A DNA stretch of 25,657 nucleotides from an uncultured Veillonellaceae bacterium (GCA_958439155.1 CAUBUJ010000002.1:1-25657), one strand, 5' to 3'; counted from the stretch's first letter, positions 14,519-24,200 are shown. The notes: a model not told the origin generated them from the letters alone. Translations and numbers: made by a program.

Positions 14519-14971
14519 TTATTTTGCGCTGGAAGAAGCGCCTTTCTTGTCAGCGCCGTCAATCCGGGCCAGTACTTCTGCCGTAATATCTTCCGCGCCG
14601 GCAGGAACCGCCATCTTGTGCATCACAATGCCGATCTCTTTTTCTTTGGCGATCTGCGCGCACTGGGTCTCTACGAGAGACTGGATCTGCTTCTGCTTGC
14701 TCTGCATGAAAATCGCCCGTTCCTGCTGGGCAGCGGCAGTTTTCTTCTGCATCTCTTCCTGGGAAAGGGTCTCTGCCTCTTTGGCGAGACGATCCGAAAT
14801 TTCCTTATTTTTCGCAGTAATTTCCTGCTGGATGCTCTTGATCTTGGCTGATTTCAATTCCAGCTGCTGGTAGTCTACCACAGCGACCTTGTCTTCACTG
14901 CCGCAGCCGGACAGCACCGCTGCCGCCGCGAGCAGGCCGGCGCAGGCTATTTTTTTCCAATTGGATACCAA
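14519..14971 (-). CDS. OmpH/Skp-like lipoprotein (150 aa)
   Basis: The signal peptide ends in the lipobox LSGC (C23), so the protein should be lipid-anchored. The rest resembles a Skp/OmpH chaperone: a short strand (KVAVVDYQQLEL), a long charged coiled coil (about 38-110), and a closing strand-helix segment (EIGIVMHKMA, then DITAEVLARID). Skp-type chaperones hold unfolded outer-membrane proteins in the periplasm and are usually soluble. The start is a TTG at 14971, justified by the strong site AGGAGGG seven bases upstream. It follows the 307-aa lipoprotein gene by 15 bases, so the two are co-transcribed. Confidence 0.8.
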   Translation of the reverse strand: MVSNWKKIACAGLLAAAAVLSGCGSEDKVAVVDYQQLELKSAKIKSIQQEITAKNKEISDRLAKEAETLSQEEMQKKTAAAQQERAIFMQSKQKQIQSLVETQCAQIAKEKEIGIVMHKMAVPAGAEDITAEVLARIDGADKKGASSSAK

Positions 14972-14986
14972 TGGGATCCCTCCTGT

Positions 14987-15910
14987 TTATTTCATTTGTA
15001 CTAGTTCATTGACGATATCGCCTGTCACATCCAGGGCAGTCACATTGGCCCTGTAAGAAGAGAAAATCATCACCAGGTGCCGTTCCGACGCGGTCTCTGC
15101 CGCTTTCTCCCGGATATCCTTCATAATTTTCTCTTTCACCGCAGCCATCTCGCCCTGTTTTTTCTTCAGGCGGTCTTCCCATTCCTGATTCCACAGTTCC
15201 GGCTCGGGCAGGGGGGAAGCGGAAATGGACTGCTCCGCCTCTTCCGTTTTCTTCCGGATATCCGCCGCCACCATTTCCGCGTAAGACGCAAGCTCAGCGG
15301 AAGCGGCCGCTTTGCGGTCTTCCATCTGCTTCTTCTCCTCCGCCGTCCAGCCGTGCTGCTCCGTTTCCGCGTAGCGCTTCTTCAGGAGCTCGTCCAGCCG
15401 CGCCTGGGCTTTGTCTTTCTCTTCCCCGGAGACGCGGAGGACTTTCAGTTTCATCTGAAGATTGGCGATTTCCCTGCTTTCGTCAGGAAGCGCCCCGGAA
15501 AGGACAGGCGCCCCTCCCTTACGGTGGCGGTTTTCTATTTCATTGTAGAAATTGCGGAGCTGGCTGTTCAAGGATTCTTCCTTGATGCGGATCCTCGTCT
15601 CATATTCCTCACGGCGCGCCTTTTCCGCCGCGTCCGAATGCAGAGACGCTTCCATCTTCTGCCGGGCCGCCGCCGTATGGGTGAGTCGTTTCTGTTCCGC
15701 CTGATACTGGGAAAGAAGGCCTTTGTATTCCGCTTCCAGCTTGAAATAGGAAGCATAGTCCGGATGGGCTTTGACGAGCGTTTCCAAGTCCGCCACGCCG
15801 TAAGTTTCCTGCGGCAGCTGGGGCGCTTCCTTCTTGTCTCCACACCCTCCCAGAAAGAGAGCTGCCGCAAGGAACGCGGCCAGGCAAAGCCCTTTTTGAC
15901 CTCCGCTCAT
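14987..15910 (-). CDS. coiled-coil lipoprotein, OmpH/Skp-related (307 aa)
   Basis: A signal peptide ends in LGGC (C23). The mature protein is almost entirely charged alpha-helix. Two stretches look like separate Skp-type tentacle regions: residues about 50-130, with an opening YGVADLETLVKAHPDY, and about 180-285. The final segment HLVMIFSSYRANVTALDVTGDIVNEL resembles the closing part of OmpH proteins. At about twice the length of Skp, it may be a fused or internally duplicated member; this is inference. ATG 15910 has only a partial ribosome-binding site (AAGGTCACC). It lies 9 bases after the 171-aa OmpH gene and 15 before the next lipoprotein gene. Confidence 0.7.
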   Translation of the reverse strand: MSGGQKGLCLAAFLAAALFLGGCGDKKEAPQLPQETYGVADLETLVKAHPDYASYFKLEAEYKGLLSQYQAEQKRLTHTAAARQKMEASLHSDAAEKARREEYETRIRIKEESLNSQLRNFYNEIENRHRKGGAPVLSGALPDESREIANLQMKLKVLRVSGEEKDKAQARLDELLKKRYAETEQHGWTAEEKKQMEDRKAAASAELASYAEMVAADIRKKTEEAEQSISASPLPEPELWNQEWEDRLKKKQGEMAAVKEKIMKDIREKAAETASERHLVMIFSSYRANVTALDVTGDIVNELVQMK

Positions 15911-15919
15911 GAGGTGACC

Positions 15920-16435
15920 TTATTTCGCCTGGGAAGCAGCGGAGGAGGCCGCTTTCGCCGCGTCCTTGGACATGGCGTCAGCCACTTCCTTGGTAATATC
16001 ATTGCCGCCGTAAATGACAGCATTCTTATCTACCACGAGGGACATGCCCTTCTTGGCGGCTACATCCTTGACAGCGGCGTTCATCTTGTCCTGCATTTCC
16101 TTTTCAATGGAAGCGCGCTTTTCATTGAACTGCTGCTGCATATCAGCGAAAAGTTTTTCTTTGTCAGCGTCGCTCATATCTTTGGACTTCTCGTCAAAGT
16201 CTTTCTGCATCTGGGTCGCGGTTTCCTGCATTTTCTGCTGGTAATCCGCAGAAAGCGCCGGATTGGCCGCGACGATCTGCTGCTGGTCTACCACGCCGAT
16301 ATTGGAGGACGGCGCCGCATTGGCCGTATCCCCCATGGACATAAGAGCCATACCGGCGATGGAAACGATAAATACCCCTGCCAGGGCAAAGGAAAAGATT
16401 TTCACATTTTTCTTGTTTCCCAAAGATGTCATCAT
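15920..16435 (-). CDS. ompH: OmpH/Skp family periplasmic chaperone (171 aa)
   Basis: Length and layout are those of Skp/OmpH: a signal sequence (hydrophobic about 12-33, likely cleaved after TANA), a strand NIGVVDQQQIV, two long helices rich in Lys, Glu, Asp and Gln forming the coiled-coil tentacle, and a closing GMSLVVDKNAVIYGGNDIT segment typical of the family. It would bind unfolded outer-membrane proteins and hand them to BamA. The C-terminus is a short Ala/Ser/Lys tail. ATG 16435 is preceded by AAGGAG at a long spacing (12 bases). It is the first of three consecutive OmpH-like genes downstream of bamA. Confidence 0.88.
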   Translation of the reverse strand: MMTSLGNKKNVKIFSFALAGVFIVSIAGMALMSMGDTANAAPSSNIGVVDQQQIVAANPALSADYQQKMQETATQMQKDFDEKSKDMSDADKEKLFADMQQQFNEKRASIEKEMQDKMNAAVKDVAAKKGMSLVVDKNAVIYGGNDITKEVADAMSKDAAKAASSAASQAK

Positions 16436-16454
16436 AATAAACAGTCACTCCTTG

Positions 16455-17792
16455 TTATAAATTCGCAATCAGCCGCAGCCATTTGCCTTCTTCATCATTA
16501 TACACATATTCTACGGTCATGTAATTATGGATGCGGTAAGAAAGGCCGTATTCATTCTCCCTTTCTCCCAGATCCCGGTCATAGCGGAAAGCCCACCGTT
16601 CACCGAAGGTCTTTCCTGCCAGCACATGGCCGCTCTTGTCTGTCAAATCATACTTGTAGCCGAGAGTATATTCCCGGCCGAAACGGTGCATCCATCCGCC
16701 GTACAGATTCCAGTCCACAGGGCCGGGATAGAAACGGGCCTCTCCGAAAAGGAGATCATTCTTTCCGGCATAATGGCCGAGCGTACCGGAAAGCGCGGTG
16801 GAACGGCTGCCGTCCCGTCCCGCGTCGAGCCAGGCTTCTCCCCGGATGAGCCAGTGGTCTGTGAGCGCGTCTACCTTGAGTTCCGACTGGGTGCCGGCGG
16901 AAAAAGACGTTTGAATGGCAATGTCATACTTCCGGATAAAAGAATCATTTCGGAGAATCCGGTCCATCTCTTCTTCAATATCCCTGCTGTGGCGGCGCAC
17001 AAAGGCGGTGGGCAGCCCTTCCAGACCGCGCATGGCCCGTTCCGTTTCTTCCGCGGCGCGGTACAGCAGGAGCCGGGGCACCGTAGTTTCCCGGAAGGTG
17101 AGTACACTCCTCCGCACAATATCCCCCTGGGGGATGAGGTAGATCCGCACCTTCGTGTGCTCCCCGGAGGAAACGTCAAAGCCTGCTTCAAATTCAGGAA
17201 GTGCCTGGGACAGAAGGTCCCGCCCTGCAGACTGGGACACGCTTTCCGCCCATCCTACGGAATCCACAGGAAGCCCCAAAAGCAGGTCAGACATGCGCTG
17301 CCCGATGCCGGCCGTGTCTTTTTCCACCAGGGCCGCCGCTTCCGGTGAAAGATTTCCATAGTCGATGGTGGTTTCCACCTGCTGCACGGTGCGGCCCACC
17401 GGCTGGAGCGCGAGAGAAATCTCTGTGACCGGCCCATAGCTCACGTCGATGCTGCTGACCACATAGCCCACGACGACCCGGTTCACAATGTCTGCCAGCA
17501 CCCGGTTGTAACTCTCCCGGTTGAGCTGGAAAATTCTCTCTTCTTTTCCCGCAAGGACCCGGTTTCCAATGGCACTCACACTGGCGGCGATCCGTTTTTC
17601 TACAGAAGGAGGAATGGATCCTGCCGTGGAAGAGACCGATACCTGCACTTCTTCTACGGTTGCTGCTTTCACTTCTTCCCCGCAGGTACAAGAAAGCATG
17701 GCCGCAAGAAGTCCTCCTGCAAGCCATGTCTTTCCCGGCGGAAGAGAAGGCAGATGCCAGGGCCATGCCCTGGAAATGCTGCTCATCTTCAT
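16455..17792 (-). CDS. exported protein of unknown family, probable outer-membrane beta domain
   Basis: I do not recognise a named family. The 445-aa product has a long N-terminal region with a hydrophobic stretch (about 24-34) and a possible cleavage at VKA (near 43); LSC at 33-35 is a poor lipobox candidate. Residues about 50-270 alternate short strands with helices and could hold POTRA-like alpha/beta modules. From about 290 to the end there are roughly ten amphipathic strands with many aromatic residues (WNLYGGWMHRFG, then YTLGYKYDLTD and EYGLSYRIHNYMTVEYVY), ending WLRLIANL, which suggests a small outer-membrane barrel. ATG 17792 follows the strong site AAGGAGGGGG. It sits between bamA and ompH, 22 bases after bamA, so a role in outer-membrane assembly is likely but inferred. 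Confidence 0.72.
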   Translation of the reverse strand: MKMSSISRAWPWHLPSLPPGKTWLAGGLLAAMLSCTCGEEVKAATVEEVQVSVSSTAGSIPPSVEKRIAASVSAIGNRVLAGKEERIFQLNRESYNRVLADIVNRVVVGYVVSSIDVSYGPVTEISLALQPVGRTVQQVETTIDYGNLSPEAAALVEKDTAGIGQRMSDLLLGLPVDSVGWAESVSQSAGRDLLSQALPEFEAGFDVSSGEHTKVRIYLIPQGDIVRRSVLTFRETTVPRLLLYRAAEETERAMRGLEGLPTAFVRRHSRDIEEEMDRILRNDSFIRKYDIAIQTSFSAGTQSELKVDALTDHWLIRGEAWLDAGRDGSRSTALSGTLGHYAGKNDLLFGEARFYPGPVDWNLYGGWMHRFGREYTLGYKYDLTDKSGHVLAGKTFGERWAFRYDRDLGERENEYGLSYRIHNYMTVEYVYNDEEGKWLRLIANL

Positions 17793-17814
17793 TCCCCCTC
17801 CTTATGCGGTTCGA

Positions 17815-19812
17815 TTAGAACTGGGCACCGAAGCTGAAGTGGAATTTATTCCGGTCCCCGTGGCCATAGTCGAGACGGACCGGTCCGATCGGTGTCTGGA
17901 GCCGCAGGCCTACGCCGACAGACCAGTTGATGGAGCTGTCGTCTTCATACCAGGGAATGCGTCCTTCATCGATGCTCCAGGCGCTGCCCACATCGGAGAA
18001 GAGCACCGCTTCCACTTTCTTTGCCACAGGGATGCGGTATTCGAGAGTGGCGGCGTACATCTTCTCCCCTTTGAACTGGTCGTCTTCATAGCCGCGGAGC
18101 GTATCGGAACCGCCCAGTTCGAAGAGCTGGTTATACGAGGTTTCCCCATCGATATAGCCGCCCATGAGACGGAGCGCCAGCACATGACCATTGCCGAGAG
18201 CTTTGTAGAAGCGGCCTTCTGCGGTGAATTTATAGAAATCATAGTCGCCGCCAAGGCCGTGTCCGCCGTACTGGAGAGAATAGGACAGGCGCCGGCCCTT
18301 GCTGGCGTTGAAGTAATTGTCCCGGTTATCAAACACATGGGTGAAGGTAAAGCTGTTGGTGCGGCCGAAATTATCCATAATGGCCTGCTTCCACTGCTGC
18401 TGTTTAGCCGGCTCAGAATCAGACGGACCGGCGCCGCCCCAGGAGAAGCCGTCGTAGTCATCGTAGGATTCTTTCACCGATTCCCAGGTGAAAAGGTTCC
18501 GCCGGTATTCACCGCTGGCATGACCCCAGGTGAGATTGTACCCTTTTCTCCGCTTGTCGTAGCTTGCTACGGTGTCGCCGTCCGAATTATAGTCATCGTA
18601 ATCATAGCGGCGGTCAAAGAGGGAGAAGCCCAGAGAGTCGCCGTTATCATTGATCCAGGGCCGGGTATAGGAGACCTGGTAGTTTTTCCCTTCGGAAGAG
18701 CCGCCGAATTCCCAGTGGAGATTCACCTTGTCGCCGGTGCCGCGGAAATTATTTTCCCCGAGCTCAATGATGCCCACCATGCCGTCCGATTCGGAATAGC
18801 CGGCACCGATGGAGAAGACCCCTGTCTTCTGTTCCACCACATCAATTTCCGTCACCACCGTATGGTCTTCCTTGCCCGGGAGAAGACGCATATTCACATC
18901 TTCAAAGTATCCCGTATTGTAGAGACGTTCCATACTGCGGCTGGCGGTGAATTTATTAAAAGGCTGTCCCTTCTTGTACCGGAGTTCCCGGAGAATGACA
19001 TAGTCTTTCGTCTTGTCATTGCCGACGAGCTTGATATCCTCAATCATGCCTTCCGCAATGGTAATATGAAGCGTTCCTTCTTTGGTAACCTGGATTCCCG
19101 GAACGGAGAAGAGAATATATCCCTGCTTCATGTAGAGATCTTCAATGGTTTTCAGTTTCTGATTGACCAGGGTCGTATTGAGCACGCTGTCCGGCGCCAG
19201 GTCCATCATCTTCACCAGCTGGTCATTGGTAAATACGGTGTTTCCTGTAAATTCCACCTTGTGAATGACCGGATTGGCCTTGGTCACATAGCTCAGCTTG
19301 ACCCCTTCCGGCACTTCTGTAAGAGAAGGCGCAATCTGGGCAAACACACCGGTGCCGCCAAGAGCGGACACGTCTTTTTTGACGCCTTCCAACGTGAGCG
19401 GATCTCCCGCTTTGGTCGAAATGAGAGGAAGCAGCGCCGTCTTGACCTGGTCAGGCACATTGGCTACATCCACTGCGGATACAGTCTTTCCTTCCATCGC
19501 TTTGACCCGCGCTTCATCATCAGAAGACAAGTAGAGCGACGCGTCATCTGCGGTGTGTTCTACATTGACAGACTGGGCCTGCTCTGCTGCCGGAGTCTCA
19601 TCAATCGCTCCTGTGCCGGAAGAAACAGCGGCCGGGCGGAGGTTGACCATCTCACTCTGGCTCCGCCCTTCCTGGTAGGCATTGGTCCTTTCCACAGCGG
19701 CTGCGGTCTGATCCGCCTTTGATGCGGTATCTTCCGCAAAGGCAGAGCTTCCCGCAAGCCATGTAATCACTGCCGCGGCAAGCAGCACTTTCTGACGAGA
19801 TGAAATAACCAT
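17815..19812 (-). CDS. bamA: outer-membrane protein assembly factor BamA (Omp85)
   Basis: BamA is the Omp85-family core of the machine that inserts beta-barrel proteins into the outer membrane. From ATG 19812, which has GAGGAGG seven bases upstream, the product is 665 aa. It has a signal peptide cleaved near AFA (26), an Ala/Ser/Thr/Glu-rich linker (about 28-107), three recognisable POTRA domains (about 108-178, 181-256 and 258-328), and a 16-strand-type barrel to the C-terminus. The conserved lid-loop motif appears as LRGY (572-575), and the last strand ends in Phe (FHFSFGAQF). Proteobacterial BamA has five POTRAs. It lies 70 bases after the single-pass membrane protein gene, with no terminator between them. 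Confidence 0.95.
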   Translation of the reverse strand: MVISSRQKVLLAAAVITWLAGSSAFAEDTASKADQTAAAVERTNAYQEGRSQSEMVNLRPAAVSSGTGAIDETPAAEQAQSVNVEHTADDASLYLSSDDEARVKAMEGKTVSAVDVANVPDQVKTALLPLISTKAGDPLTLEGVKKDVSALGGTGVFAQIAPSLTEVPEGVKLSYVTKANPVIHKVEFTGNTVFTNDQLVKMMDLAPDSVLNTTLVNQKLKTIEDLYMKQGYILFSVPGIQVTKEGTLHITIAEGMIEDIKLVGNDKTKDYVILRELRYKKGQPFNKFTASRSMERLYNTGYFEDVNMRLLPGKEDHTVVTEIDVVEQKTGVFSIGAGYSESDGMVGIIELGENNFRGTGDKVNLHWEFGGSSEGKNYQVSYTRPWINDNGDSLGFSLFDRRYDYDDYNSDGDTVASYDKRRKGYNLTWGHASGEYRRNLFTWESVKESYDDYDGFSWGGAGPSDSEPAKQQQWKQAIMDNFGRTNSFTFTHVFDNRDNYFNASKGRRLSYSLQYGGHGLGGDYDFYKFTAEGRFYKALGNGHVLALRLMGGYIDGETSYNQLFELGGSDTLRGYEDDQFKGEKMYAATLEYRIPVAKKVEAVLFSDVGSAWSIDEGRIPWYEDDSSINWSVGVGLRLQTPIGPVRLDYGHGDRNKFHFSFGAQF

Positions 19813-19882
19813 GAAAAACCTCCTCAATGAATGTTTCATTATCAATTGAATTCACCTGTTTCCAGGCGATTTCTATATTGCA

Positions 19883-20413
19883 TCAGGACTGGCCCCGGAG
19901 AGCCCGCCCTGCTTCACCAACTACGCTTTGGATTTCTTCCTGGGAAAGCACCGGCGCGGAGGGGGAAGAAGCGGTCCTTTCCGCTTCGGCAGCGATGGAC
20001 GATGCCTGGGGAGCCTGCGCCGGAATTGTCTCCTCTGAAGAAGGGACGTCCACCTGCTGCGGCGCTGCGGAAAGAGAGGCGCCCTCTGCTGAAATAGAGG
20101 TTTCAGCGGCCGGCTGGGCCTCCGTAATGGTCACCTGCGGCGCCGGCACAACTGGCGCCTCTGTCCCGGATTTTCCCTGGAAAAGGGAAACACCTCCTGC
20201 CACGCAGACCGCAGCCATGAGCGACGCACCCCGGACATACCAGGTTTTCCGCCGCTCCATGGCATGGTCGGATTCTTTCAGGCGCTGCATTTCCGCCTGC
20301 GCCATGATGAGATTCATTTCCCCGGAGATCTCCCTATGGGCCGAATAGGACCGCTCTGCCTTTTCCAGCCACTTTCTCACAGCCTGCATCCGCCTGACCT
20401 TGTCGCCCTTCAT
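19883..20413 (-). CDS. single-pass membrane protein of unknown function, candidate sigma partner
   Basis: I do not recognise the family. The 176-aa product has a charged, helical N-terminal region of about 58 residues (RMQAVRKWLEKAERSY, then MNLIMAQAEMQRLKESDH), one hydrophobic segment at about 61-79, and a C-terminal region of about 95 residues rich in Pro, Ala, Ser and Glu, ending EEIQSVVGEAGRALRGQS. Positive charges before the segment favour a cytoplasmic N-terminus and periplasmic tail. This is the topology of a membrane anti-sigma factor, but no zinc-binding HxxxCxxC motif is present. ATG 20413 is preceded by AAGGGGAG. It lies 136 bases downstream of the sigma gene, and that AT-rich gap has a TTGTTA and a TACAAT at non-standard spacing. 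Confidence 0.65.
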   Translation of the reverse strand: MKGDKVRRMQAVRKWLEKAERSYSAHREISGEMNLIMAQAEMQRLKESDHAMERRKTWYVRGASLMAAVCVAGGVSLFQGKSGTEAPVVPAPQVTITEAQPAAETSISAEGASLSAAPQQVDVPSSEETIPAQAPQASSIAAEAERTASSPSAPVLSQEEIQSVVGEAGRALRGQS

Positions 20414-20549
20414 AGATGATCTCCCCTTTCCCTATTGTAATATAATCCTATTTTAACAAAGAAAGAGAAACTCCTGTATAAACTTATTTGGAATTATTTT
20501 CCCCTTTTTTCTCATGATTCCAACGGTTTCCATGAAAAAGGAACTAATT

Positions 20550-21173
20550 TTACTTTCTTTCATGAATCAGCCGGGAAAGCATCCCACGGAGACGGCGGAT
20601 TCCCTTCTTTTCCAGGCGGTACACATAGGCAGTGGATACCTCCATAGAGCTGGCTGTCTCAGCGGCGCTTCTCTCCTCAATAAAGACATGACGGATCACG
20701 TCCTGTTCCCGCGCGGGCAGGCGCTGCACTGCCTCATCGACCGCGGTATGAAGAAAACTCTGGTCTGCCATTTCAAAAGCCAGATCCGGCGCTGACATTT
20801 TTGAAAAAGGGCTCAGCCCTTCTTCTTCTTCCGTTTCGAAAGGTGTCTCACAGCTCATGGAACCGAGGAAATTCTGGATCCTTCCGCGGACACGGTGCAC
20901 CGCGTAAAGGGAAAACGCAATGCCCAGAGACGGATCAAACCGTTCCGCCGCTTCCATGAGTCCCACCATCCCTTCCTGGAGCAGATCCATTTTGACGGTC
21001 TCCTGCACGGCATACTTCATCGCTTCCCGGCACACCAGAAGCTGGTAGCTCTCGATAATCCGCTGCCGCGCTTCCTCGTTTCCCTCTTCTTTGTAGGCTT
21101 TCCAAAGCCGGCGTTCTTCTTCCATGGACAATTTCTTGACTTGTCCAAGCGAAGCCATATACTCCTTCAGCAT
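20550..21173 (-). CDS. sigma-70 family RNA polymerase sigma factor
   Basis: The product has sigma region 2 at about residues 22-105 (ESYQLLVCREAMKYA, then DLLQEGMVGLMEAAERFDPS and FSLYAVHRVRGRIQNFL) and region 4 at about 146-205 (LPAREQDVIRHVFIEE, then a helix-turn-helix around SAAETASSMEVSTAYVYRLE). The linker (about 106-145) is acidic and too short for a normal region 3, and there is no region 1.1, so this is an alternative rather than housekeeping factor. I place the start at ATG 21173 (207 aa), preceded by TAAGGAG. ATG 21158 also has an AAGGAG. ATG 21200 lacks a site and follows a small hairpin (21203-21217). The gene lies between tamB and the single-pass protein, which points to an envelope-related regulon. 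Confidence 0.88.
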   Translation of the reverse strand: MLKEYMASLGQVKKLSMEEERRLWKAYKEEGNEEARQRIIESYQLLVCREAMKYAVQETVKMDLLQEGMVGLMEAAERFDPSLGIAFSLYAVHRVRGRIQNFLGSMSCETPFETEEEEGLSPFSKMSAPDLAFEMADQSFLHTAVDEAVQRLPAREQDVIRHVFIEERSAAETASSMEVSTAYVYRLEKKGIRRLRGMLSRLIHERK

Positions 21174-21217
21174 AGCGCTCCTTACGGCTCGTGAAGCCAT
21201 CTGCAGGAAATCCCTGC

Positions 21218-24200
21218 TTAAAAGCGGAACTGATAGTCCGCGCCTATATATGAATCATGATCATTATTATACCACGCCGCCAGACCAACGCGCGATTTTA
21301 AATCGTAGCGGAAGCCCAGACTCTGCTGGTCATTGTTGAGTCCCATCGTAGCGGTAAGCATAAAATCATTAAATAAATACTTGCCAATCTTGATGTAGTA
21401 AAAATCATCATTCATGGCCGCGCTCGTATTGTCATAATAATCGTTCAGAGATGACGTGACAGAGATCAGATCCAGCCCGAAGGTATTCCGGAGCGTATCC
21501 TCCAGCGTGCCGGAAAAGACCATCTGCAGTCCCGCGTTAAAGAGAGCCCCTGCAGCAGCGTCATTATCCATCCCCGGCGCCTGGCGGAGCGTGAGAAGTG
21601 TCACAATCTGGGAATCGGTGAGAGCAGGCTCGCTCCGCAGATCAAACTGGAAATGACCGGGCGGCCCCTGGAGTTCCATACCCACCTTGTAGTGGCCCAC
21701 CACGGCGTCAGCGGCCACACTGAGCACAGGCAGGAAAGAGTCCGGCACGCCGCCCCAGACGGCAGTCCCGTTATTTACAGTAAACACATTGGACAGGTAC
21801 CGCACCGTCCCTTTTTCCACATTGACGCGGCCGCTCATGACAGGACGCGACATGAGTCCCATGGCATGGATATTGCCGCGCACCATCATATCATAGAGCA
21901 TGCTGTTGTAGAGCCGCACGTTGTCCCCAATATTGACGGACACATCCATGAGAATATCCGGCCCGGTGCCGCCGCTTTCCAGACTGAGCGGAATATCGAG
22001 GACCGCGTTGGCTATATCCACGGTGCCGTAGATTTTGGGCAGTCCCTTCTCGCTTCCCGCGTAGAGATGGGCATCCATCTGTCCCTTGTAATAGAGGGAA
22101 TCAAAATGTTTCATATGGACCACCGCTTCCGCGTCATACCGGGAAACCGCCATATGATCCCAGAAAAGGTGCCCTGCGGCGCCGATGGTACCGCCCCCTG
22201 CTTCCGCATTGACGATGAGAGCCGCTTCTTTCCCGGTGAAATCCACCTGCGCCAAAATATGGGACAGTGGCTCGCCCATAGATTCCATCGTAAGAGACCC
22301 ATTCCGGACCACAATGCTTCCTTCCACTTCCGGATCGTCCCAGGCTCCCCTCACTTTGAGATGCCCTTCAATGGGACCGCTGGCCGAGGTCACGGGCTTT
22401 GCGAAGAAGACAAGCGCATTCAAATCCGCCTTGTCCAGATTGATATCCAGGTTGTAAGGAATGTCCCTGCTGCCCGGCATCCCCGTGATCGCCGCGACCG
22501 GCATGGTGCCGCTGGCGGCGGCGCGATACACATCGCGGGTCCCGAGAAGCTGGTCAATATGGAAAACGCCTTTCTCCGCATACCCCATGAGAGACAGAGA
22601 ATCCAGGGCGATCCCGCTGTACGACGGATGGTCCACCGTGAGGGAAATATCCGCTTTCGGATCCTCCCGGCTGCCGGAAAGATTGACCGCCCCGGTCATC
22701 CTACCTGAGAGCGCCAGGTCTTTCCGGTCCAGCACATCGGGGATCCAGGAAATATCCATATTGGTCGCTGCGGTTTCCATGGAAAGAGCGCCGTCGCTGG
22801 CAATCACGCCTTTTGCCGCAAAGAGTCCGTCCCCTACAGGGATGGCCAGCTTCCGGAGGGAAAGGGTTCCATTCATATAAGACAGATCCGCCTGTCCCTC
22901 CCCCATGACAGCCCGCCCGAGACTGCCGCCGCTGTTGAGCTTCACTTGAAGAGATACATCCGGATCGGAGAGAGTCCCCTTCACTGTCATGCCGCCGTCC
23001 ATAGAGCCGTGCACATTGGAAAGAGGCGCCTGGAAAGCGCGGCAAGCTTCGCCCAGATCCCATTTGGTAAACTGGAGCCTCCCGTCAAGCGCTCCCGTAT
23101 CCAGATTCACCAGGCCGCTCCACTGGAACTGCCCTTCCTTCTGGCGGAAGCGGCCTTCCGTCACACGCAGTGTCTTTCCCTGGTAGAAAAGAGAGGCCGA
23201 TACCTGGGAAAGGGCGGCATCATTCACTGTGACTGCCCGGCTTTCCCCATAACCGGTAAAAGAAGGATCGGAAGGACTGCCTGTAAGATGCCCCTGAATG
23301 GTCACCCGCCCTTTGACCGGTCTGTCCCGCAGAATCCGGTCCAGATCCACATCCACCAGAGATACATCCAGATCCATATGATCCGCTGAAACCACGCCGC
23401 CAAAAGACATGGCGCCGCTGTAAATATAAGCCAGACCGTTGGAGAGTGTCACCTTTTCATCACGAAGAGCATAGTCCAGAGAAATACTCTGGAACAATTC
23501 TCCCGCCAGTGCCCCATCCCAGGCCATGGCATGGCCAGACAGCGAGGGATGGTCCATGGTACCTCCGATAGTGACGGAATTTTTCACCCACCCCGTCACT
23601 GGATACGACAGGCCTGCCAGAGAGAGAAGATTTTCAATGCGGGCGTTGTCGCTTTCTTCCTGCAGGGAGAGCTCCCGGCTGCCTGTGAGGCCAATCCGGC
23701 CCCGCAAAGTATGCCGTCCCGTATCCGTATCGGCAGTGAGGCGCTTCACGAGAACCGCGTCCCTGTCAGCAGCCATATCCGCTGTAAGAGAGCGGATAGA
23801 AGCGCCCCGGAAAACGCCGTCTCTAAGAGACAGCGTCCCTTCAAAATGAGGAGCCTCTCCCTGTCCTCTTACCCTTCCCTGGAAGGAAATTTTCCCTTCC
23901 GCTTCTTCCTGAAGAAACGCTTCTGCCAGAGGCGCCGCATCAATGGCGCTTCCCGAAACAGAAAGATCAGTCCCATTTTTCCCATAGATGCCCCGTACGG
24001 CGAAAGCGCCGCTTCCCATGGTCCCGTTCACATAAGGGATGATCCAGTTTTCTCCATCTCCTTCCACTTCTCCCGCAGCGGAATCGACGCTGACTCCTTC
24101 ATAAGAAAGCCCTTCTCCATAGAAAAACACGGAATACCGCTTGCCGTCATAGGAAGCGGAGCCAGAAACCAGCCGGGCAGCCGCTCCATCGTAAGAAAGC

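Noticed and set aside
17521..19722. Plus-strand open frame of over 700 codons opposite bamA
   Set aside because: Antisense to bamA; its composition follows the complementary codons and no family is visible.
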